The notes under the pieces: model-generated
The model's input: only the letters and a program-made list of their open reading frames with translations
Told to the model about the DNA's origin: nothing
Database searches by the model: none
Translations under genes and position numbers: made by a program
From: Chloroflexota bacterium
GTDB taxonomy: Bacteria; Chloroflexota; Anaerolineae; Promineifilales; Promineifilaceae
Direction: 5' to 3'
DNA: 20,211 nucleotides
NCBI GenBank assembly: GCA_024223125.1
Contig: JAAEOP010000576.1
Span: forward strand, 1 to 20,211
Shown: positions 14,217 through 20,211 of the stretch, piece after piece
Numbering within the stretch: the first letter of the stretch is position 1
How the letters are laid out: each line of letters starts with the position of its first letter

Positions 14217-14246
14217 TTGCCAACTTCTACACGAATATGTTATAGT
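14217..14246 (+). promoter_or_regulatory. Promoter of the LysM gene
   Basis: TTGCCA (14217-14222) and TATAGT (14241-14246) are spaced by 18 bases and point to the gene at 14287, about 34 bases downstream of the expected start. It lies immediately after the hairpin element behind efp. Confidence 0.5.
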
Positions 14247-14286
14247 TTCCTCGTTCGTCTTATGTCAAATATATTGAGGAGAAACT

Positions 14287-14745
14287 ATGCGCAACAAAAT
14301 CCCCCAGCCCCCCCAAATTATTATCGTTCTGGCTTTGATGGTTTTCATGTTATTGGCCGTTGCCTCTACCACCTACGCTGCTCCAACCGAAAAAGAAGCC
14401 GCCCAGACGCAAGGCTATTATTACACTGTGCAATGGGGTGATACTCTCTCCCAAATTGCTGTCCGTGCCGGTACGACTATGCAGGCCATCATGTTAGCCA
14501 ACCCCCATGTTGTCAATCCCAACTACATCTACGCGGGGACAGTTCTTTTCATTCCAACTGGCAACCCGCAACCCCCCATCGTGCCACCCTCGTCTACTTG
14601 TCGTTATTATCACACCGTGCAATGGGGCCAAAACATGATCCAAATTGGCAGTTGGTATGGGGTTAGCCCCTATGCTATTGCCGAAGCCAATGGCATTTAC
14701 AATCTCAATCGTATTTTTGCCGGACAGGTACTGTGCATTCCATGA
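14287..14745 (+). CDS. Secreted protein with two LysM domains
   Basis: The 152-residue product has a signal peptide (about residues 1-31: basic start, hydrophobic IIIVLALMVFMLLAVA, cleavage near TYA-AP). Two LysM repeats follow: YYYTVQWGDTLSQIAVRAGTTMQAIMLAN through IYAGTVLFIP (about 41-91), and YYHTVQWGQNMIQIGSWYGVSPYAIAEAN through IFAGQVLCIP (about 107-152). A proline-rich linker joins them. LysM domains bind the N-acetylglucosamine chains of peptidoglycan or chitin, so this is probably a cell-wall-binding exported protein; there is no catalytic domain. A strong AGGAGA lies 4 bases before the ATG. The protein ends exactly at the second LysM. Confidence 0.92.
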   Translation: MRNKIPQPPQIIIVLALMVFMLLAVASTTYAAPTEKEAAQTQGYYYTVQWGDTLSQIAVRAGTTMQAIMLANPHVVNPNYIYAGTVLFIPTGNPQPPIVPPSSTCRYYHTVQWGQNMIQIGSWYGVSPYAIAEANGIYNLNRIFAGQVLCIP

Positions 14746-14754
14746 CCTGCTGAA

Positions 14755-14955
14755 ACCACAGCATACTTTGAGAGATTGGATATTAGAGACAGAACTGGTT
14801 TGCACCCAGCGATGTGCCTCATACTTCCCCGGCCGCGCCAATATGATGCCAATCGTCAACGTTAATGAAATCATAATCATTAAAATTAATGTCACATCGG
14901 CCGCCCAATTAGCGGCCGTTCCCAAAAATCCTGGTTTATGAAACAATTCTGTCAT
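14755..14955 (-). pseudogene. Truncated DUF420-like membrane protein gene
   Basis: A minus-strand frame starts at ATG 14955 with a textbook ribosome-binding site GGAGGT (14961-14966 region). It encodes MTELFHKPGFLGTAANWAAD, a membrane helix VTLILMIMISLTLTIGIILA, then RPGKYEAHRWVQT. This reads like the first third of DUF420-like multi-pass membrane proteins from Chloroflexota; their next helix should follow the HRWVQT segment. Here the sequence instead turns into non-family residues over a GAGATTGGATATTAGAGA stretch and then runs antisense into the LysM gene, staying open by chance to 14494. I read it as a gene truncated by a deletion that joined it to the LysM gene end. The alternative is an intact 154-residue protein. 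Confidence 0.5.
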
Positions 14956-14980
14956 TGAGTACCTCCATATCGTTAATTTA

Positions 14981-15077
14981 TTGTAACTATTCAGCTTCCA
15001 GAGGTGCGACGCACTTGCAAAGAGCAGCGGCATTGACATTACTCTGGGAAAAGTGCGTCGCACCTGTACAGTTACAA
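14981..15077. repeat. Nested hairpin element with GTGCGACGCAC arms
   Basis: A perfect 15-bp inverted repeat (15002-15016 and 15051-15065, core GTGCGACGCAC) is enclosed by an outer 8-bp repeat TTGTAACT (14981-14988) and AGTTACAA (15070-15077). It lies in the divergent spacer between the truncated DUF420-like gene and the propeller gene. It may be a small non-autonomous element. Confidence 0.8.
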
Positions 15078-15183
15078 TTTATTTTTCTCCGCCTCCCACA
15101 ATCTGTCATGTTCATTGTGGGCGCTATGAACCTGACCGCAGAATGGTACAATAGACACATCGCAACAAAGGAGGAAAACAACC

Positions 15184-16848
15184 ATGCGACTCTTACTGTT
15201 TACCTTTGGCTTTGTTACCTTGTTTGCCCTCGTTAGCTTGGCACAGGCTACGGCCGCCCCCTATGCCCCCCATGCCGGCCCCACCATTCGCGTTAGTGTC
15301 AAAAGCGATGGCAGCCAGTCTAATGATGATAGTAATCTGTCAGACATTTCGGCCGACGGCCGTACTATCACTTTCATCTCCCTGGCCGATAATATCGTCT
15401 CTGGCGACACAAACGACCAGCAAGACATCTTTGTCCATGACACTCAAACCGGCGTGACGGAACGAGTGACCGACCACGCCAATGGCCCCAGCTATGATCC
15501 AAAAATTTCGGATGACGGCCGTTACGTCGTTTTCGCTTCCCGCGCTTCCAACCTTGTTGCCGACGACAATAACGGCAAACAAGACATCTTCATTTATGAT
15601 CGCAGCGGCCAGACGATGCAGTTAGTTTCTGTGGTGGTAAACGGCGGCGCTGATAATGACAGCCGTCACCCCGACATCTCTGGCAACGGCCGTTACATCG
15701 TCTTTAGCTCCTCCGCTACCAACCTGGTCGGTGAGGATAACAATTTGCGTGATGATGTCTTTCGCTGGGATCAGCAAGCTAAAGTGATGGAACGTATCAG
15801 CGTAGACAGCAACGAAGCGGAAGGCAACGGCCACAGCCACAGCCCAGCTATTTCCAGCGACGGTTCTCGCATTGTCTTTGTCTCCATTGCCGCCAATCTC
15901 GTCTCTGGCGACAGCAATAATCTCCCCGACATCTTCCTGCGCGAAATAAATGATGACGACACTTTTCGCCTCAGCCAATCGGGCGCCACCGAAGCTAATG
16001 GCGACAATTTAGACCCGGCCATCTCCAATAACGGCGATTATGTGGTCTTTGTTTCTTTTTCCAACAATCTGGTCATCAATGATACCAATGGCTACCCGGA
16101 TATTTACCTGCGCGACCTGACAGACGCCAGTATGGCCCGCATCAGCATCACCAGCGCCAATGCCCAGCCGGACGATTGGTGCGAGGAACCGGCAATTTCG
16201 GGCGACGGCCGTTACGTTGTCTTCCAATCCTATGCCTCCACCTTACTGTCTGATAATGTGTCCGGTTCCCGCGATGTTTTCATTTTAGACCGCCAGGATC
16301 ACAGTTTTACACGGGCCAGCATTGCCAGCAGCGGCGTTGTGGGCAACGCTTCCAGTAAAGAGCCAGTGATTGCCGCTGACGGCCGTTATATAGCTTACTC
16401 CTCCAAGGCCGACAATCTAATTCTCATTGACACCAACGGCAAACGAGACATTTTTGTACATGATATGAAAACGTCGTTGCCGCCGCCTACGCTGAACATT
16501 AATCACAGCACGGCCGCTCCCGGCAGCCTTCTCGCTTTCGACGGCCAATATTGGGAAATTGACTCCACCATCAGCGTTTATGTCAATGATGTGTTGGTAG
16601 GCACGACGACGGCCGATAACGCTAATAACATGGCCTTCCGTCTGGAATCATTTGCCGCCACTCAGGAAGGCGGCTACCTGGTGCGAGTTACGCAAGACAG
16701 TACAGAATTGTACGCTTATTTCCGTCTGCTAAATGACGCTCCTTTATGGTCTGGCAGCGGCAGTACATTCCCCATTCCCAATGGTATTGCCCAAACCCAT
16801 TTCCAATTTCTGCCCGCTTTGATGGGTGAGGAGGATGAGGATGATTAG
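15184..16848 (+). CDS. Secreted seven-repeat beta-propeller protein (PD40/TolB-like)
   Basis: The 554-residue product has a signal peptide (about residues 1-24, MRLLLFTFGFVTLFALVSLA, cleavage near ATA-AP). Seven tandem repeats of about 55 residues follow (about 44-430). Each has the pattern P-x-IS-x-DGRYVVF-x-S-x-A-x-NLV-x-x-D-x-N-x-x-x-DIF-x-x-D, the PD40/TolB-type blade. Seven blades make a closed ring. An Ig-like domain comes after (about 435-525, PPPTLNINHSTAAPGS and onward), then an acidic tail EEDEDD. No sortase motif or membrane anchor is seen, so it is probably released or loosely bound outside the cell. The repeated D-x-N/D-x-N loops could bind calcium (inference). A strong AAAGGAGG precedes the ATG. 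Five exact ACGGCCGT copies encode the DGR/NGR of the blades. Confidence 0.88.
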   Translation: MRLLLFTFGFVTLFALVSLAQATAAPYAPHAGPTIRVSVKSDGSQSNDDSNLSDISADGRTITFISLADNIVSGDTNDQQDIFVHDTQTGVTERVTDHANGPSYDPKISDDGRYVVFASRASNLVADDNNGKQDIFIYDRSGQTMQLVSVVVNGGADNDSRHPDISGNGRYIVFSSSATNLVGEDNNLRDDVFRWDQQAKVMERISVDSNEAEGNGHSHSPAISSDGSRIVFVSIAANLVSGDSNNLPDIFLREINDDDTFRLSQSGATEANGDNLDPAISNNGDYVVFVSFSNNLVINDTNGYPDIYLRDLTDASMARISITSANAQPDDWCEEPAISGDGRYVVFQSYASTLLSDNVSGSRDVFILDRQDHSFTRASIASSGVVGNASSKEPVIAADGRYIAYSSKADNLILIDTNGKRDIFVHDMKTSLPPPTLNINHSTAAPGSLLAFDGQYWEIDSTISVYVNDVLVGTTTADNANNMAFRLESFAATQEGGYLVRVTQDSTELYAYFRLLNDAPLWSGSGSTFPIPNGIAQTHFQFLPALMGEEDEDD

Positions 16849-16854
16849 AAAGTT

Positions 16855-16885
16855 GGAGATTGAGAGATTTAACCTCTCAACCTCA
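16855..16885. repeat. GAGATT hairpin element (copy 3, degenerate)
   Basis: GGAGATTGAGAGATT followed by AACCTCTCAACCTC forms a short imperfect stem directly behind the propeller gene. The left half is identical to part of the element at 10966-10986. The following bases up to 17031 contain TTGCA iterations (16989-17015), and no clear promoter is visible there. Confidence 0.6.
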
Positions 16886-17031
16886 GAACCTTCGCGCCAT
16901 TTTGTCATATATTACAATCAGCAAACATCAACGGTCAATAAACGTTAACCTGTTACCATGTCTACATATTGCCAGAACCAAGCACATTTGCACACTTGCA
17001 ACTTGCAATTTGCAACTCAAAGGAAGTAGCC

Positions 17032-20000
17032 ATGAAAAAGCGTAGCTCCATTTTGTTCCTGACATTGGTTATTGGATTATTGTTGATTCCAACGGCCGTG
17101 TCCCGTGCCTTCAAAGTTCATGTCCCCCAATCTACCACCGCTCACAGCAACATCGCCCCTACTATTCAACTGTTACCCAACTGCGGCAGCCCCTCACCTC
17201 CCAACAACAGCGTCTCGTTTAATGTGCAATTTCAAAACTGGCCCATCACCGACGCTATGGATTTAATTTGGCAAAACACAATCGAAATGAGCTGGCAAGC
17301 CGGGCAACACCCGGGCAGTTTCAATGTTCACCTGACCAAAACCAATATCAGCACCGGAACATATACAGCTACAGTCATATCAAGCGGCGGACATGTCCAC
17401 AGCCAACAATACAACGTACCTTGCTCTGGCATCCTGGCCGATCCGCCCGACGGGGTTGGTATTTTTACCGGCCGTACTCATGCCGCAAATGCTGGTATCA
17501 TTGCCACCCAAAACCTATCCGTCCTCGGCCAAAATATCTGCACCACTTATGGCGATCCCTTTTCACCTCTCAACAGCCCTTGGGAACCTGGCCCCTACAC
17601 CTACAAATTTCGCATCCAGATTCCGGCCGATTATCCCAGTAATATCCTCCGTGTAGAACTGTTTGACCCTGACTCCATCAATGCCTCCGGTTCGGGGCCG
17701 TTTACAATTCCACGTACCGATGCAGCTATTAACGCTGGTCTGCCCGCAACGACTACCGGCTCCTGCCCCAGCAGTCAGAAAGATGCCTGTCTGATTGACA
17801 CAGGCGAATTGTCGTTGACGCCAAATCTCCTGACACTTGACCAAATCAATCCCTACTTTATCTGGCGAATTGATGAAAACCGGGGGGTTGGTTCAGCGCC
17901 CGGCAATGGAACTTGCGGTTCACCGGCCAACTATGATGCCACGTTCAATACCCGCACCCACTTCCAACTTTACTACTTCCAAGATAACCAGGATGACACA
18001 ACCAATCGCGTCAATCTGTCCAGTTACACCGGGCAGGTAGACGATGGATCGCGTGACATGGGCGATCATCATACGGATATGCACTGGGTATCGCCGGGAG
18101 CCCAACAACCCTTTGATTTCCCCATCGATCCTGGTTCTGGACAACCATACAACGTACCTGTTGATGCCGGATCAGCTAAGATGTTTGAGCTGGACCTGAG
18201 CAATGATCTACCCAACATCATCCCCGATCCCCTCACTGGCAGTTGGAGCGTTTACCTGGACATTACCGCTTTGGAAGGCGCTTCCAACAACGGCTTTGAA
18301 ATCTGGGCTGGCCCGCCAGATCTCAACATACCCAGTGAAGCCAATGCCCGCAATCTACGCCTCTTAAATTACCCTGGCGCTCATGATTCCCAAGGCGTTG
18401 CCGTTACCGCCCTGGAAAATTTACCCCTACAATCACATTACTTTGACACAATAGATATTCCTCTGACTTACATTGGCCCCGAATATGCCGGAAAAACCTT
18501 CACCGTTGGCCTGTTTGATAGTGATGCGGGAGCGCAGCCACCCATCACATTTTATATGGACAGCATGGCGGTGGCAGATTGGTCTTTAACCTTTGCCCAA
18601 AGCGGCATCCCCGATCCCGATGGCCAGGTGCGAAACTGCGTCCCCGGCGGCTGTAACGATCAGTGGGTGACGCCTCCTTACAGCATCACCCTCCCCTCAG
18701 ATGCGAACTGCGATTATGCAAACCCCACACCACAGGATTGTACGCCGTTCTACGGCGGCCGTTTGATGGCCCGTATTCAAGCCGGTTTACAGGATACATA
18801 TGGCTGGGAAGTAAAAGACCCTACCACACCACCACCGACACATGATCCCACGGCCGGTTGTTCCGCCTTCCCCATTACCCCGCATGATGGTATACGCTCT
18901 GTGACCTCACCCGGCTCAGGCGCCAACCCCTATCCCCAGCCCGGTGATTTTGACTACCCCTTGCCCCCGCCAACGTATCAAAGTTTCATCCACCACTCAC
19001 CCGATACTCCTCTCCGGCAGGCTAGTGAAGGGGATATTTATAAAGTGCAAAACGGTGTTGGCTCTGGCGGATTTGGTTGGTTGGTGTGGAATGAAGGCGT
19101 AACCGCCAGCGCCAATACTCTGGCCGGCAGCCTGACCTGGCCCGGCAACAGCAAAGATTATGTAACCGTTGCCTCTGGTCAACCAATAGGCGGTTACCAA
19201 GGTCCTGTCAATCCTCCTCTTGGGTATGTAGAACCAGGCGATCCCACTGATACTGCGATGAACATTAGGGATTGGGTTAAAGTCAGCACAGGTGCGGTTA
19301 ACAGTGCAGCCATTCGGTCTGCGTTAAACAGTCATATTGACAACGGCCGTGTCTTGCGCCTGCCTGTATATGATCAAGTTATGGGATCGGGCGCCAACTT
19401 AAATTTCCAAATGCAGCGCTTCGCCCTTTTCCGTCTGCAAGGTTACAACCTGAGCAGCCAGAACTGGTTATTGTTGGAATTTATCGGTTGGGATGATAGT
19501 TGCGGCCAGCATTACGCGCCGTTAACTGGCATTACCATTCAAGGGCCATCGGCGGGGTCAATGGGTATTACACATACATTCAGCACCACAGTTACCCCTT
19601 TTGCGGCCACGACGCCCATTACCACAGTCTGGCAAGTGGACAGCCAATCCCCCATCACCCACACCGGCGGCCTGACAGACACCGTCTCCTTTGGCTGGCC
19701 GCTGGCGGGGACGTACCAGATGACAGTCACGGCCGTTAACGGAACCGGCCCGCCTGTCACAGATCACCACCTCATCCAAATTGTGCCACCACCTGTACCC
19801 CTCACGGCCGTTACCCTCTCCGGCCCCATCACAAGCACAACTAACATGACAAACACGTTCACGGCCGTCGCCACCCCCATCTCCGCCACCTTACCTGTCA
19901 CCTACACCTGGACGCTCAACGGCCAAAACCAGGTAACACAAACAGGCGGCCTGACAAATACCTTCAGCATGAGTTGGCCGATTTCAGAGACAGTACAGGT

Positions 20001-20211
20001 GGGTATATCGGCCGTTAACCCCATCGGAATCATTGTCACCGACACCCACACCATCCAGATAGCGTCACCTATCCCCACGGCCGATGTTGTTTTTGTAGGC
20101 CCGCCACAAATGGTCACATCGCTGCCAGTTTATCCCGGTCAGGAAGTACAGTTCAATCTCACCATCTCCAACCAGGGGCAGGCAGATGTGGCTACGCAGT
20201 TTTTTGTAAAC
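17032..20211 (+). CDS. Very large secreted protein with PKD-like and CARDB-like domains (runs off right edge)
   Basis: The frame is open for 1060 codons from ATG 17032 to the window edge. A ribosome-binding site AAAGGAAG lies about 7 bases before the start. A signal peptide (about residues 1-27, LFLTLVIGLLLIPTAVSRA) indicates export. The first 820 residues are not a family I can name. They have scattered cysteines (for example GTCGSPANY, NCVPGGCND), suggesting disulfides, and a YAGKTFTVGLFDSDAG and FYMDSMAVADW region. Two PKD-like repeats follow (about 829-918 and 924-1012), each with a GGLT-x-T-x-S-x-x-WP motif and an ending VTDxHxIQI. From about 1017 a CARDB-like domain starts (ADVVFVGPP, then VQFNLTISNQGQADV). 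A surface adhesin or matrix protein is likely, but this is inference from layout. Confidence 0.9.
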   Translation, partial: MKKRSSILFLTLVIGLLLIPTAVSRAFKVHVPQSTTAHSNIAPTIQLLPNCGSPSPPNNSVSFNVQFQNWPITDAMDLIWQNTIEMSWQAGQHPGSFNVHLTKTNISTGTYTATVISSGGHVHSQQYNVPCSGILADPPDGVGIFTGRTHAANAGIIATQNLSVLGQNICTTYGDPFSPLNSPWEPGPYTYKFRIQIPADYPSNILRVELFDPDSINASGSGPFTIPRTDAAINAGLPATTTGSCPSSQKDACLIDTGELSLTPNLLTLDQINPYFIWRIDENRGVGSAPGNGTCGSPANYDATFNTRTHFQLYYFQDNQDDTTNRVNLSSYTGQVDDGSRDMGDHHTDMHWVSPGAQQPFDFPIDPGSGQPYNVPVDAGSAKMFELDLSNDLPNIIPDPLTGSWSVYLDITALEGASNNGFEIWAGPPDLNIPSEANARNLRLLNYPGAHDSQGVAVTALENLPLQSHYFDTIDIPLTYIGPEYAGKTFTVGLFDSDAGAQPPITFYMDSMAVADWSLTFAQSGIPDPDGQVRNCVPGGCNDQWVTPPYSITLPSDANCDYANPTPQDCTPFYGGRLMARIQAGLQDTYGWEVKDPTTPPPTHDPTAGCSAFPITPHDGIRSVTSPGSGANPYPQPGDFDYPLPPPTYQSFIHHSPDTPLRQASEGDIYKVQNGVGSGGFGWLVWNEGVTASANTLAGSLTWPGNSKDYVTVASGQPIGGYQGPVNPPLGYVEPGDPTDTAMNIRDWVKVSTGAVNSAAIRSALNSHIDNGRVLRLPVYDQVMGSGANLNFQMQRFALFRLQGYNLSSQNWLLLEFIGWDDSCGQHYAPLTGITIQGPSAGSMGITHTFSTTVTPFAATTPITTVWQVDSQSPITHTGGLTDTVSFGWPLAGTYQMTVTAVNGTGPPVTDHHLIQIVPPPVPLTAVTLSGPITSTTNMTNTFTAVATPISATLPVTYTWTLNGQNQVTQTGGLTNTFSMSWPISETVQVGISAVNPIGIIVTDTHTIQIASPIPTADVVFVGPPQMVTSLPVYPGQEVQFNLTISNQGQADVATQFFVN

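Noticed and set aside
1..20211. tRNA, rRNA or riboswitch
   Set aside because: No cloverleaf-like sequence ending, rRNA signature or conserved riboswitch core was recognised by reading; a covariance-model scan would be needed to exclude small RNAs.

Overview
The window looks like a chromosomal segment of an uncultured Chloroflexota-type bacterium (Anaerolineae-like). This is an inference from overall style: large secreted repeat proteins with propeller, PKD-like and CARDB-like parts, intergenic spacers filled with hairpin repeats, and moderately GC-rich coding DNA. No rRNA or tRNA gene was seen, so the assignment is tentative.

Region 1 (1-2.3 kb) is an AT-richer accessory island. It holds the 5' part of an ISAzo13-like transposase running off the left edge. 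Next to it is a compact Type II restriction-modification module: a C-protein-type controller, a ScaI-like restriction endonuclease that overlaps it by 4 bp, and a convergent N4-cytosine-type methyltransferase. The 9-mer ACTTATAGT lies in front of both the controller and the methyltransferase gene. In front of the methyltransferase it covers the -10 box of what looks like a leaderless promoter, so the control circuit can be read from the sequence.

Region 2 (2.3-7.5 kb) holds a small coiled-coil gene with a strong promoter and an operator-like palindrome, then a ComEC/Rec2 DNA-uptake channel on the minus strand. Divergent from it are two tandem, overlapping, paralogous OmpR-type response regulators with no kinase beside them, followed by a CoA-pyrophosphatase-like Nudix hydrolase.

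Region 3 (7.5-13.2 kb, minus strand) holds RidA, an OmpR/PhoB-type response regulator and its histidine kinase, in that transcription order. Upstream of these is a set of three related zinc-ribbon proteins, two with C-terminal membrane segments, of unknown role. Their spacers are occupied by long inverted repeats.

Region 4 (13.2-20.2 kb, plus strand) holds a 59-residue single-pass membrane protein, elongation factor P with arginine at the loop tip, and a secreted two-LysM protein. A truncated DUF420-like membrane protein gene lies on the minus strand. Then come a secreted seven-repeat beta-propeller protein and the first 1060 codons of a very large secreted protein running off the right edge.

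The most striking genome-scale signal is the octamer palindrome ACGGCCGT. I counted about 34 exact copies by eye, all to the right of position 2700, mostly inside genes on both strands, and none in the restriction-modification/transposase island. It behaves like the HIP1 palindrome of cyanobacteria and marks the boundary between resident and acquired DNA. A second layer is at least three families of intergenic hairpin elements, also absent from the island.
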